Source: Eutrigla gurnardus (taxonomy: Eukaryota; Chordata; Actinopteri; Perciformes; Triglidae). Taken from it: 64,000 nucleotides of DNA. This document shows, piece by piece, positions 47,701-60,891 of the stretch. A model generated the notes under the pieces. It searched no databases and was not told the DNA's origin. It worked only from the letters and a program-made list of their open reading frames with translations. The translations under genes were made by a program, and so were the position numbers. The stretch is from NCBI GenBank assembly GCA_963514095.1, contig OY741276.1:5638586-5702585 (forward strand), read 5' to 3'. Every line of letters starts with the position of its first letter. Position 1 is the stretch's first letter.

Positions 47701-50159
47701 GCTCTCCGTTGGCACCGACTGTGATGTAGCGAGGAGGGGGCCGCCACGCAGGTCGCCACTCGGTGTCTGTTTGTGTGTTTACCAGATTGTCGCTCTGCCC
47801 ATCAGAGAAATCGCCAGAGAAAAAGACCCAGAGAGATGAAATGGAAAGAAAAACAAAACAAAAAAAAGTCCGTCTAAATTTCAATTCCACATTTTTTTAT
47901 GGCACATTTCCAGGCCTCCTCTTCCTCCTCCTCCTCCGAAGTATTGCTCTTCCTGGACAGGACAAACTTCCCGGGAATGTCCGTGTAATTATTAAGAGCG
48001 ATTATCCTGTTCACCCAGTGAAGGGACCGAACACTTGACAGTGTCATCCCCGAAAGGAAGAGGGATTGCTGGGGGGGCCTGGGTGATAGACGAAACCCTG
48101 GGTGGCCCTTTAAGGACTTCTCCCCACTCCTTTCTCTCACTTTCTCTCTCTCTCTCCCTGTCTTTTTTTCCCCCCTGTCTCTATTATTTGGCCAAATTTA
48201 TTCCCATTCTCTCTCTCTTTTTTCTGTCATGCACTCTTAAGACCCGTCTCTGGATCATGCCAAGATAAAGCCGGCCTTTTAAAACAGGAGGAAATATCCA
48301 TAAGTGATTCATTATATCTCTCTCCTCACCTCACATGGAGATTAATCAATAATATCACTCCGCCATTGGCAAGTGGCCGTAATTCACCACCTTAAAACCT
48401 ACACTTGTACCACGTCGGGTTTTTTCTTATATTCCTTTTGTTTTCCCCTTCTCTCCTCCATTATTTCTCTCATTCTGTCATTCCTGTGCTTCTTTTTTTC
48501 TCTCTTCCCTCCCTGGCTAATCATGGTGTTACAACAAAAGACGGGGCTCCATTATTGCATGTGTGCGTCCCAGAAGAAAGGAAATGAGAACGGGACAGAG
48601 GGTGGCCGTGGCCTGACACCGCACTATTAATCTTCCAGTAAAGCCTTGTCAGGCAGAAACGGACACAAATGGATCACTCCCATTAACTGGGGGAGTGTAG
48701 GTAAGGGCTTTAACAAGCGTTTACCAGAGTCCATTTTCTCACTAATGAAGAGGGGGAATACGCGACCTCCCAGCCAAACCTGCCAGACCGCACTTAAAGG
48801 TCTGGATGGAGGAGAAAAGGAAGGGATGGAAGAAGCACCGGAGGAGGAGACGGAATATGTGAGCGTTGACAAAAAAGGCTTTCCTCTCAGCGCCAACGTG
48901 GTATATGTGCTTGGTCACCTTCCTGGTCACCTTGCATCCACACAGAGAAAAGCTATGAACTTCAGTCTGGAATATTATGCATGATGTAGGACAAAAATCA
49001 GCCAAATTAAATCCCCCCTGCCTCTAAGAAAATCCAGGACTTAACTATCATTTAACCCCTTCCTGCATGACGTGTGAGCTACACACACACACTTCTTTTT
49101 TTTCCAATTTCCCAAATAGATATTCACACATAAGGGCACACAGTTGTCGCATTTTCTTGACGCCCCAATCTTTTGGGAGAAGGACCGGGGGGCCCGCTGT
49201 GGTAGGTGTCATCTCATAAGGGGTTTGCATTTATGCGCTATGTTTTAAACATGTGTCTGTCATCCTTCCTGAGCCGTCTCCTTTAGCTGTCATGTCCGTG
49301 GCCAGAGTTCTGTCCACTGAGGCTCTGAAACCTGCTGGTACCTCGGCACGGCTCTCCGGGATGTCTCCGCATCCCGACCGCACTCCCAGAGGAGTGTGTG
49401 TGTGTGTGTGTGTGTATAAATGTGCATATCTGTGTGTATCTGTGGAGTTGGACGTTGAATTCCTAACACATGATGTCCGTCGTCCCCTTGATGCGAGCTG
49501 GATGGGCGAGTGATGTGTTTTTTTTGGAAAAAGCCACACGATAATAAGAGATGTGCTGGAAACTTCTCAAGGATCACGCTGCGGTGGCGGAGTGTAATTC
49601 ATCACCGCCCCTCCAGATGTCGATGTGTTTTAGATTTAAGCCAGTGAACATGCTAACAGATACTTAGAGAATCACACAACTCCAGCTCACTAAATGTGCC
49701 ATTAATGGTTCGTCCAATGTATTAATTAACTCACAGGGGCTCTCCCCCAGCCATGACACCCAATGTTCAAAACCCCGTGCATCAAATTGATGATAAGGCG
49801 GTTTATATCACTAGATGGATGCATTCGGCTGTTGTTTTCCTCCCGTGTCAAGTGGCCGTTAACAATGAGAGCTGTTTTTTTTTTTTTTTTTTCGTGGCCG
49901 GATCAGTGGAGCTAGCGTCATTAAAGAGATAACAGGCACACGGCGACCCGAGTGATACGGGGAAAAGTGAGCGAGAGAGGCCAGTTTGTCTGTTATCGCC
50001 GACTCTGTGTTCCACCGGCTCCCAGGGGGAAACCACGAGACGGGAGGAAGATTTCACCTTCCTCCTCCCAGACACCCCCAGCCCCGTCTTTCCGAGTGCT
50101 CCCGCTTCTCAGCAACCCTCCCCACATACACCACCCCCCCACCCCCCACCCCCCAAACA

Positions 50160-50350
50160 TTTTTAATTATATCTTCTCCCAAGTAGTGCGGCTCAGTAAC
50201 CAAGGAGCTGACATTGATGCATGTGCTGATAAATCCGCAAACACTGGAAACAAGATTAACAAAGATTTTGAGGAAAGGGTGACAGCTAATTTTGCGCAAT
50301 GGTCGGCGCCTCATTCAAGAGTGATGTTTTTGATAGAGCGAGCCACGCCT
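50160..50350. promoter_or_regulatory. Candidate conserved non-coding element
   Basis: A repeat-free block with TTTTTAATTATAT, GAGCTGACATTGATGCATGT (which includes a TGATGCATGTGCTGAT near-palindrome), AACAAAG (SOX/TCF-like) and GACAGCTAATTTTGCGCAAT. Flanked by C-rich and G-rich simple sequence. Conservation is not tested. Confidence 0.25.
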
Positions 50351-50748
50351 GAGAATTCATGCTCCATGCAGGGGAGGGGGGGACGGGGACGGGAGGGGGG
50401 GGACGCGAACATAGCACAAGGAGTTCCGCGGCATTTGCACTTTTTAAATTGTTAATCTTTTCCTCTCTCTCTCCGTCGTTCGGGAGAGCGTCCCGGTCTT
50501 TCATCCCCCCCTACCGAGCAGTTTTTAGCTTCTTTGTTGTTTTTTTCTTTCCCCGTCTTCTTTGATTTTGCACTCGGAACTTTAAATAACATATTCACGC
50601 TCGACAGAATGTGATAATTCATACTTCACTTGATTGTCAACAATTTTTTTTTCCCACACGTGTCGTACTTCATATGACTAAGAAATTCTTCTAAATTTCC
50701 AAATAAGCCAAAGAAATAACTTGAGAATAGACGGCACATTCATTCAGC

Positions 50749-50751
<3 letters not shown>

Positions 50752-50801
<50 letters not shown>
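50752..50801. repeat. (TG)n microsatellite
   Basis: Pure TG array, with an inverted CA array at 50955-51009. Confidence 0.96.
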
Positions 50802-50802
<1 letters not shown>

Positions 50803-50954
50803 CAGTCTAATCAGTGTGATCTAATCAGCAGTGTGTATTGTGGAGTCGGTGACATGCCACTCCGGGCCCGTGGTCCTGTCTCTGAACTGGCTCTCAACCC
50901 ACTGAGACACCGATACACACTCCTGTGAGAGAGATATCAGTCTGCCTCATCATG

Positions 50955-50976
50955 CACACACACACACACACACACA

Positions 50977-51009
<33 letters not shown>
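50955..51009. repeat. (CA)n microsatellite
   Basis: CA array with one GA interruption. Confidence 0.95.
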
Positions 51010-51013
<4 letters not shown>

Positions 51014-51684
51014 AAAGAAAGAAGGAGATAACAATCATACTTCCACAGCTGATTCCCTATTTTCCCATCGAAGAAGCCCCACCACCCTGCCTCCTTCTCT
51101 CCTCTTTCTCCTCTCTGCAGCCAATTTCAGGTCTATACAGTAGAAAACATCTTGTAGATTTCTTTTGTTCTTTTTTTTTTTCATGCCTCTCTCTCTTTTT
51201 TTCCTCTTCCCTTTTTTTTCTCCACCTCTTTATGTGATGTCTCCCTTCTCGGTATCGCCTCCCCTGTCTTCATCTGAAGGCAGCTGACAGCTTCTTTCAC
51301 TTTTCTTTGTCAATTTCTCCTTCTCCCTCTCTCTCCGTCTCTCTAGCTCTCTTTTTCATCTGTGTCCCCCCCCCCCCCCACCCTACACCCCCTCCATCTG
51401 CTTTCGCTTTTGTTTGCACGGCCCCTCTCCCATCCCAACTTGATAATGAGGAATGCGGTGTGACCCTGACCTCCATCGGCCCTGCGACCACCTCCGACCC
51501 CTCCAGGTGACCTCCGGTCCCTGTTTTGACAGCTTGATTAATTACAGAGTGTTATGATTTATGAGAAAAGCAGTATGTAAAAATAATAGACAACAGGTGG
51601 TCTTTAAAAAAAAAAAAAAAAAAAGTAGTAGATTTGAAAGAGCTTCTAGCGAGGAGTGTGGTGGCGGTGGGGTTGATGGGGTTG

Positions 51685-51685
<1 letters not shown>

Positions 51686-51721
<36 letters not shown>
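51686..51721. repeat. (TG)n microsatellite
   Basis: Pure TG array. Confidence 0.95.
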
Positions 51722-51723
<2 letters not shown>

Positions 51724-51993
51724 TGAGGGAGAGAGGATGTGTTTTACAGCCGCTTTCCATGGTAAATTGCTTTTCAGCCGTTTTTGAAGGCTACATCGGG
51801 TTAATAGGAAAATGTCTATTGCTCCATGCATGGTTTCCCTAGTTGCCACAGCATGGATTTCTGCACGTGTATTTGGCCGTATGGTGAGAGGATGAAGGGG
51901 ATTCCAACATACATGCGTAGCTCCATGTGTGTGCTATGAAGCATAAAGCCAGCCATGTGGTAATGACACTATGGAAAATGTGCTGGAGCACAG

Positions 51994-52030
51994 GGACGTA
52001 CGTACACGCGTACGTACGCACACACGCGCG
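51994..52030. repeat. CGTACGTA/CACGCG alternating tract
   Basis: A near-palindromic, alternating purine-pyrimidine stretch reading ACGTACGTACACGCGTACGT and then CACACGCGCGG. Cruciform and Z-DNA potential. Confidence 0.75.
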
Positions 52031-52227
52031 GACACACTATATTCCCCGACACCTCTTTTCTAGGTTACATCCTGTGAAAATAAGCAGAGTAAATGGCAGG
52101 ACGGAGCGGCCATCGTGTTTACCCTTCACACTTCAAACACAGCTTGTGATTGGCTGTGGCGACCTCCCCTGACTCATGGACCTGTGGTGCAGCTCCACTT
52201 AGAGAGAGGTCAGACTCTTGGACTGTC

Positions 52228-52351
<124 letters not shown>

Positions 52352-52469
52352 TGATTTATTGTAGCCCGTTACACTCTCACGGTGTGCAATACCACAGCAA
52401 GTGGAAATGAATATTTTACACATATAAGATGGCAAATTTCATCTCATGAAAGGTCACACTTAACATGAA

Positions 52470-52471
<2 letters not shown>

Positions 52472-52501
<30 letters not shown>
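52472..52501. repeat. (CA)n microsatellite
   Basis: Pure CA array. Confidence 0.94.
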
Positions 52502-52503
<2 letters not shown>

Positions 52504-55500
52504 CGCATAGCAACAGTCGGCGGCGGCGACAGGACCACCAGCTCTCCTCTGTGGCTCTGCCTCCTAGGTCACAATAACAGGGCAGGGGTGAAGGGAATCC
52601 TCTTTGACCTTTGACCCACGGGGGTCACAGTGGTCCTGTGATGTTCAGTAAGATTAATACCCCGGGCGCAACTGCATGGTGTCATTATTCACAAGCACAG
52701 TGTCATTTATCGGTGGATGATACAACACACCTACACATTTGTCATCACGGCAGAGCAGTCAAAATCTCGAAAAAAAAAAATATATATATATAAAAATGTG
52801 CATGGTTTGGCACATAATGCAACAATTATACTGTCATTTCTTTGTGGTCCACCATGACATACACACACATGCACTGTGCTGAGGTCTGTGCATAGGCATG
52901 CATATGTTCATGTGTCTAAAATGTTTAGATCCGTCCTGCCGCTGACCCCCGACCAGCTCAGTCTGTACATATGGCCATGCGTCTCGCGCCCACTGCGTGT
53001 GTGTTCATGTGTGTTAAGGCCCTAACTACCTGTCCAGATGGTGAAGGGGTAACATTCGTCGACGGCGCTCTTTAAGAATTTCACATGGCGGCCACTTCGG
53101 TCGAACTGAACTCACTTATTTCGTCGTCGTGATAAACAGCGATGGATATTTAATTGCAAAAGCTCCGATGCCTTATTTTTATCCAGTTTTTAAATGAGAT
53201 TTTGAAAAGCAGATACTTCTTTACACCCATCATCATTTTAATCATCATCTTCATTTCCTTCCTTCCGAGGCCCGTTGAACTCAGGTTCTGCCTTCCCTCC
53301 TTCCTTCCGTGCACACTTATTAGTGGCCTTCAGGACAGGGTTGCTCCTGGGATGCTTCCACTCCTCCCGCCTCCCCTCTTTTTTTTTTTTTTTTTTTGTA
53401 GCTTCTCCGTCTCCCCCTCTCTGCTCACCTCTCTCCCTGATTTATACATTAAATAGTTAGGCAGGAGGGTATGGAGGCACCTATCATTCCATGATCTATA
53501 TCTCTCTGTGCCCTCATTAAAAATACATGTGTATGCTTAGGGGAGACAATATAGAATATATAAATCAAAATGCTAACGGCATCAGAATAAGGCTCCTGTA
53601 TTTATTTCCCCATAGCTTTCCCTCTGTGGGAAGAGGACTCTTCCTGCTTACTGTATTTCCTTTTTGCTGTGTATGTGGCAAGCGTGTGTTTGATACTCTA
53701 ATATTAAAAGTGTCCTGGAATTTTTTGTTAATTTATTATGCAAGTGATGAATGCTGGCAGCGACACGGCCTATTATAACATTTCAGTTGTTAAAAGATTT
53801 GAATATTGGATGAGACGTCTCTAACATATCGGTAATGCTGAGTTTACACTCACGAATGACATACTGGTGTTCTGTAAAAGGAAAAAAAAAAAAAAGGTGA
53901 CAAATGACTTGTGTAACATTTACTTGCACAATCGATAGCTCTGACAATTTCCACCTGGACGGTGATTAATGCTACATCCACCCCCAATCTAACAACCTCA
54001 GCCACAGCCCCGCACCTCCCTCCGTGTGTGTCGTGCTGAGAGCAGATGAAGCAGGCCTCCGAACTGTGTGTGTGTGTGTGTGTGTGTCACACTGTCTGTC
54101 CACACACTCCTGATGTTCATGCGTCGAGTGGCCGAAAACAAACTCCCAGATTCACAGGCGTCGGGCGGTAAATAATTGAGGCGTAAACTGGCTTTGGCAT
54201 CGCGAGCGAGCGAGTTACTCAACGGTGTCTGTGCGAGAGTCTTAATGTCTATCCTTTCACCAAGGTGCTGAAAATAGACAGGTCGGGAGGAGCGAGACAG
54301 GAAGAGAGCAATAGAAAGTGAAACGGAGAGAAAGAAATGTAAATGCGAGCATGAAAAGAAGCTGAGGCATCAGGGATCTGAAGCTGTGCTATTCTCTCCA
54401 CTTCCTCCACCCCACTGCTTCACTTTGAACTCATTTATAAATATTCAGCTCCACATATAAACAATATCCAAATGAGCGCAGACATCCATGCCAAGGTTAA
54501 AAACTCCGCTGCTTATTTCAGACAAAACGACTTGACTAGCTCAAAAGGTTAGCCTCTGGTTCTGACCCGAACTACTTGTGCTCATTAAGATCAAGAAAAG
54601 AGATAATCATTACCACCGAGTCTTATTTACTTTGACCAAATTAGTGCACGACGACGAAGAAGAAAAAAAAAAAAAACAGCAGCAGTCTTTGAACTTGGAA
54701 GTGAAAAAGTTGAATTTGGAGAAACGTAATTAAATGTGTGCTCTTTCTAAGAGGAGAAACCCAGCGCGGTGGGCAATTTGTTTGAAATGAACTGAGGGGG
54801 CAGATGGGGAGACGGAGCTCCGGTTTGTTTTACTTTTCCTGTGTAAACATTTGCGTTGGCTGTTCAATTGATTGCTTAAACATACATTTGGATGCTGGGG
54901 TTAAGCCCGACGATCCCAAAAAAAATACAAGATGAGCTCACGTATCCCATATGTATGTATCGCAATTCATGCCTCCTAATTTCGGTGTCATTTAGGCCCA
55001 TTATGTTGTTATCAATCCTTCCATTTTGCTTCCTTTTTCCCTTTAAAGACGCCGTACGATAACACTATTTAGTAACATTTCGGTCGTCTCTGCGAGTGCT
55101 CGCGTGGCCCCTGGGTATTGCTGGTTATCAAGAGGATGATTGATTTTGTGCTGACAGGCTGATGACAATCCCGTCTCATCCGCTCTCACATCACCCCCTA
55201 AGATCCACACATGTCTTTTCATGGCCCCGGCGGTACAGTACGTGTCCTCGCACCCCTCCGATCGCTCTGACACAGCCGTGTGTTTGGTTTCGCCCGGGTA
55301 TGGGGGGTCTCAATGTTAAAATGAGGAAAAAGGGGGCACCGTGACTTAATCTGACGTTACTGTGCGATCTGTGTGGTATCTCAGCCTCCGGGAGAGAGGG
55401 GGAGTGGGGGGAAAAAAGAGAGAGAAGAGGGGGATCGGATGGATAAAGGGGCCCTGCGTGCAAAAAAAAAAAAAAAATCTCACGTAGAGACGGAGACAGA

Positions 55501-55773
55501 CAAGGTCACACAGAGCAGGGTGGCCCTGACAGACAGGGAGAGGGAGAGCGTACAGTATTTACCTTCCCCTCTCAGCTCCTTCATGCCTCTCTGATGAGGC
55601 TTTTTTCTCCCCCCTGGAAAGAGTTTGTACTTATATTTGATGTAATTTCAGCCACGAGAAAATGAAAACCAAATTGTGACGCCGGGCGCTTAATTTCCAA
55701 CTTGGCTTTTCTTCTCCGATCGGCCATTGTGCCTCGTTCAGATCTCAAACCAGACTGTAGCCTGCAGACATTC

Positions 55774-55812
55774 CTCCTCCTCCTCCTCCTCCGCCTCCTC
55801 CTCCTCCTCTTA
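55774..55812. repeat. (TCC)n trinucleotide array
   Basis: About 12 CTC/TCC units with one CCG change. Confidence 0.92.
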
Positions 55813-56419
55813 TTGGGTACGCCACGCAGGGTGACCCTTTCCCCCTTGTCAGTCAAGCCGGAGCAGCGAATCGGGAGCTGCGTATCGCTCAAACAAGGAA
55901 GTGGAGCGGCGACTGTTGGAGAAAAAGGGAGCGCCGTTTGCTCCAATCAGCCTGACAGAAAACTAATAAAGTACCCAAGATATTTCAACGTGTGGACGGC
56001 CACGCCGATGCATAAACGCACTAAAATACAAGAGCATTTATACGCTCGCATACGGCAAAACGTCCACAATTCACGCAACCATAGCATCCCCTCTCTTCCC
56101 TGCATGCACCCGTGACCGCTATCAGCCGTGCTTTGTACCTGTCAAGTGCTGTCCTTCTCCCTGTGCCCAAAGCCCTGCTCGCTACATGAGAGCTCTCACA
56201 TCAAAGCTTCGCTGAGCTCCACACGCACAGATGAAACACCCTCTCACTCCGGCCGCCTCGCTCCCCGCTCCCGCACATTAGACACATTTCATTTCATTAC
56301 AACGCCACTGGAAAAAAAAAATAGAGGTGCTGCTGTCTTAAAGGGATATCTTATTTACTCTCCCTCGCCTGTGTACTCACTACACACACACACACAGCAT
56401 CCGCTTTCCTTTCAAATAA

Positions 56420-56640
56420 TGCGCCTGGAAGGGGAAAATAATTGATATTATACCATCACAAGTTGTAGTGGACAAGCGGCATCTAATTTGACCGTAAAGA
56501 GGGCGCGTCATTGTCATCAAGGAGGACTGGCCGTGTTGTTACGGCAGCACAGTGTGGCTCCAGTTATGTCATCGTGAATCACAAATGATGCTTAATATCG
56601 GCATATTTATTCAGGTTTGTTTTGATGATTTTCAATGTAT
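56420..56640. promoter_or_regulatory. Candidate conserved non-coding element
   Basis: A repeat-free block with AAAATAATTGATATTATACC, CATCTAATTTGACCG, TGATGCTTAATATCGG and TTGATGATTTTCAATG. Same texture as the other candidates in this intron; unproven. Confidence 0.22.
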
Positions 56641-56689
56641 TTTTTCTTGAGAAAATCTCCCCCCATGCTGCATGTGAGGCGACATGGGA

Positions 56690-56716
56690 GGAGGAGGAGG
56701 AGGAGGAGGAGGAGGA
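56690..56716. repeat. (GAG)n trinucleotide array
   Basis: About nine GGA/GAG units. Confidence 0.92.
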
Positions 56717-57025
56717 AGGGTTTCATCACGACGATGAGGCGAGCGCCGGTTTCCTTAGCAGCCGCAGCCTTTGTTGTGCTATCTGGTGCGGGACAGGCTG
56801 ACAAAGGAGCGCTAAGGAGCGTCCGGAGCGGGGTGATGAGGGGTCGGAGTACCCCCACCCTCCACCCCCTTTCCCCCCGAGAGGGGTCGGGGCGACCCTC
56901 TTGACCGCTGGCCCCGGGGCAGGGGCTCAGTGTGGTGGTGGCACAGGGGCACCCACAGGGCATGGGAAGAGACTTAGCCTGCACACTGCAGCAGAAAGAC
57001 AAGACTGACCCAACGCTCGAGGACC

Positions 57026-57026
<1 letters not shown>

Positions 57027-57057
<31 letters not shown>

Positions 57058-57088
57058 CATTCGACGGTGTGTGTGTGTGTGTGTGTGT
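57027..57088. repeat. Pair of (TG)n microsatellites
   Basis: TG arrays at 57027-57055 and 57068-57088. Confidence 0.93.
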
Positions 57089-57244
57089 GGGACAAAGGCA
57101 AAGTGACCCGATGTTAACTATGTGTGAGGGAGAGATTTAGCGGTATAAAAAGCAGGGTGACCCACGGTTTGCAGTGTGCATTTGTGTAAGATTCACACTT
57201 TGACAGCACATCACAACACAAAGATCAGATTTAGCAGGTGTATC

Positions 57245-57347
<103 letters not shown>

Positions 57348-57585
57348 AGAGACTTAACAGTTAGCCAGAACACACAAAGACCAAATGACCTAACTCCACA
57401 AGGGTGTATAGGGAGATGTATGGAGAGATTTAGCTGTCACCAAACAACGCAGACAGACTGGGATGATGAACATTAGCTCTGTGGGAGAAATGAGTTCTGT
57501 GGGATTTGGGGTAAGCGTTTACATTGTGCTCTTTGATGTGTGATTTTATTCTTCTAAAACATATATTTTTTAGTAATAATAACAA

Positions 57586-57642
57586 TACATTTTATTTATA
57601 GTGTCCTTTTCATCCGAATATCTCAAAGGGCTACAGGTCGAC
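57586..57642 (+). repeat. Possible fish interspersed-repeat tail
   Basis: The sequence ACAATACATTTTATTTATAG, then TGTCCTTTTCATCC and CTCAAAGGGCTACAGG, resembles the widespread fish repeat reading TTTTATTTATAG-GCCTTTCA-CTCAAAG-CTTTACAG. Only this short part is recognisable. Confidence 0.35.
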
Positions 57643-58671
57643 GTACAATTAGACAATCATATTCGTTTTTTTTGTCATACGAAATACGATTTAAATTAAA
57701 GACAATAGCTCGAGTGTGATTATCCGCACCAGTCTGAGTGTTGTATGTTCGGTTGATGGAGAGAAGAATGAGAGGTGGAAGTGCACGGACAGGGTGAGCA
57801 CTCCCAGTGTTCAAATAAATGATGGTTTCCGACACGGAGGTGAACTCGGCTGGTCCTTCTCCTCCAGACTAAACACGCCGATGTCCTTCTGGGTGACTGG
57901 GCGTCTGAAAGGGTTAGCCCCCGGTTAGGTGTGTTAGGCCACTCAGGGGTAGCATGAGGATGTTAGAGGGACCCGGGGCCACGCGAGGTGACACTGGTAA
58001 GGCCAAAGGGAAGGGTTATTGACCAGTAAGGGGATCGGTGTAAGAGCTCTGATGACTCAACATGTTTGTAGGCCATTCGGGGTTAGCATCAGGACACGTG
58101 GGCCAGTGTTGCTAAACCGGTAACTTTTGGCCTCGTGAACCGGGATTAGGGGAAAAGCATACAAAGTGATGGGAGGAGGCTTCAACTGTTTTCTTACATC
58201 TGTCTGTTTCAATGTCATAGTATTTTCATATATGTGTTATTTATCAGTATTAAATGCGATCTTTTGATTGATTTTTTATGATGTCGCTGCCATAGGCTGG
58301 CCTGGTCTTGTCAGTTATTTTACCAGGCTGCCACCAGTGGGCAGTGGCACAAAGCTGGTGTGGATCTGGTTAGACTTCCTCTCTATCTCTCTCTCCCACT
58401 CTCTCTCTCCCCTATCTGTCTTCGTCTTGTCATCCGTCTATCTATATCTCTCCTCTCTACCTCTCGCTCTTTCTTCCCTCTCTGCGTCCTTCTGTCTCTT
58501 CCTCTCCTTTTTTTTCTTTTTCATCCGGCAATCCATCTGTCTGAATGCAAACCTGTGTGTCTGAACTTCTGTGTTTGTGTGCAAATGTCTCTGTGATGTC
58601 TGCAGGCGGAGACGCGTCTCCCTAATAGATCCTCATCCATTACCTCTCCCAACTTCACTTTTTTATTCCGT

Positions 58672-58675
<4 letters not shown>

Positions 58676-58731
<56 letters not shown>
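58676..58731. repeat. (CA)n microsatellite
   Basis: Pure CA array. Confidence 0.96.
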
Positions 58732-58734
<3 letters not shown>

Positions 58735-59342
58735 CAGACTAATAAAAACCCAAAACATCATCTACCTAGAATTTGTATGCAAACTATAAAGTGCACATGT
58801 ATTCGTAAATCACTTGCTAAATCACCATTAGACTAGCTGTGCCTCGGAGTAAAACGCAAAACTTCATTCAATCATCATGTAGATTATGCAGCGGGGAATT
58901 GTTTAAGGCTGAGATTACAATTTCAAACCACATTTGTTAGACTTTCAGTAAAAGCTAATGCAATAGAGAAATAATTTAAAAACACACACTTTAAATGTAA
59001 TAATTTGATCATGTCCAATTATCTTTAGCGCTGGAAAGCGATGCCTTGGGTTTATTATCGTCATATCCAGAATAAGTCTTATACGTTGGAAATTTGTCCG
59101 GCGAGGGAAAAGGAGAGCCTCGGAAAGTGAGAATCAAACTGATTTTATAATCTTGGATAAGTGAGAGTGTCATCTCTGCCGTCGTCAACACACGGCAACA
59201 CACGGCAGGTGCTAAGGGAAGGAGTGTGTGGCAGGTTTGATGTCGACACACAGGAGGGACACACACTCATGCTGCGTCAACGGAAGACAAGCACATTGTG
59301 TTAACACTTATTAAGGAAGGGGAGACGTGCCGCCTTGAGGAG

Positions 59343-59347
<5 letters not shown>

Positions 59348-59426
<79 letters not shown>
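59348..59426. repeat. (TG)n microsatellite
   Basis: TG array with one TGCG step. Confidence 0.96.
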
Positions 59427-59428
<2 letters not shown>

Positions 59429-59512
59429 GCTTCCTCTCTTTACTCCCTCTCACATCTCCTAAAAGTCTTTTTGTCAACACCGATGTCTTTCGAACGCCAT
59501 ACTGTGTGTCTT

Positions 59513-59514
<2 letters not shown>

Positions 59515-59551
<37 letters not shown>
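59515..59551. repeat. (TG)n microsatellite
   Basis: Pure TG array. Confidence 0.95.
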
Positions 59552-59552
<1 letters not shown>

Positions 59553-59900
59553 ACAATGGGGGTTGTGTGTGAAAAGTGTAACAGGAATCCATCCGTTTCC
59601 TGCTTTAGTTTCGGAGTGCTTGGGACAATAAACAGTTAATTAAAATGGCTTCGGAGTTGAAGAAGTCACCAAAGAAAACTTCCTTTTTCTCCACAATACG
59701 TTTCCCTTCTCTCACTAGTTCTTATTATAAACACTTGGGCTTCTTTTCTCCTCTTTTTTTTTTTTACTTTTCCTTTCTCGTTTTGGCATTTTGAATCCTG
59801 CTCTGATTATCGATTCATTCAAATACAACATGTGGAAACTTTCTCACAGTTTTTGATCCACGGCGCTGAGAAGTTTGAAGTCCTGTCCACACGATGACAT

Positions 59901-59901
<1 letters not shown>

Positions 59902-59937
<36 letters not shown>
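59902..59937. repeat. (CA)n microsatellite
   Basis: Pure CA array, about 0.7 kb upstream of exon 6. Confidence 0.95.
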
Positions 59938-59938
<1 letters not shown>

Positions 59939-60672
59939 CCACGTATGCAGTCGCGGCTAACTCTCCCGTTGAGTGATGGTGGGATCGATTGGGTTTGATA
60001 TTAAGTGACACATGGCCTTTGGAGTCACTAAATGCTACTCACCGACTGCAACCACCGGAGCTGAATTTCAATCCCCCGGTTACTTCTCAGACTCGTCCCC
60101 GCAGCGACGCTCCCTCCTCTGTCTTTCTCTGCCGTTTCTTTCAGTCGGGATTTGCGTTATTCCCCCTGTCGTCTCACAATCTGCGCGTTGTGACGGTATT
60201 ATTTCCTCCTAGATATCCACTGCCGAGCTCTTTCTTCAACACCACGAGCCCCCTTTATTTCTAAGCTTCAATGTAGCAGAGATTATCATGCAGTGTTAGA
60301 TCAGCTTCCCTTTTAATACATTAGTTAATGTATATAATACATTTTACTTTTAATAAAGCTTATAGGCATTAAAACATATTTTAAGAATTAAAAAGGGGAA
60401 AATCTTTGGTACTAATTTAATATACATTTTCTCTCTCTTTCTCACACACATACACATATATATTTTTCATATACTGTAGATATAGAGACCTCTCCCCATA
60501 GCTTATCAACCTGGTTCATTCATTTAGTTTTGTTTTGCTGTTATAAGAACATTCTATATGAATACAGTTTGTCATATTTTACTGCTGTCAATTAAATCAA
60601 TTAATATATAACACCTAATATGAAGAGTTGATACCGTGGCTGTAACACACATGTATTGTTTCCCGGTTCTAG

Positions 60673-60891
60673 GAGGGCTACGGTGTGATGGTGCTCAACC
60701 CCAATGAGAACTACCTGGAGGTGGAGAAGCCGGCCGTGTCCCCCCCGCTGCCCTCTCCCACCGAACCCTCGGATGAACCCGCCGAAAAGAGGGAACGCAA
60801 AGACGACAAGGAGGGCAAAAAGAAGAGAGAATTTTACGAGAAGTATCGCAACCCACAGAAGGAGACGGAGACCGAACGGATCCCCATACGG
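60673..60891 (+). CDS. fam172a: fam172a exon 6 (coding), last in window
   Basis: This is a 219-bp exon between CCCGGTTCTAG and GTAAGT. It encodes 73 codons: EGYGVMVLNPNENYLEVEKP, then a Pro/Ser-rich linker (AVSPPLPSPTEPSDEPAEK), then a highly charged stretch KRERKDDKEGKKKREFYEKY and RNPQKETETERIPIR. The first block matches EGYGVIVLNPNENY of the family. The basic cluster resembles a bipartite nuclear-localisation signal, in keeping with the reported nuclear role. The linker differs from the Ser-rich human version as I remember it. It is phase 0 on both sides. Residues are 190-262. The following exon, expected to carry the AIYVWDHF and AHSYGG blocks, is outside the window. Confidence 0.97.

Noticed and set aside
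48646..48984. 112-codon plus-strand frame
   Set aside because: No recognisable family, no clear acceptor or poly(A) signal. More likely a repeat-free intronic block that is open by chance.
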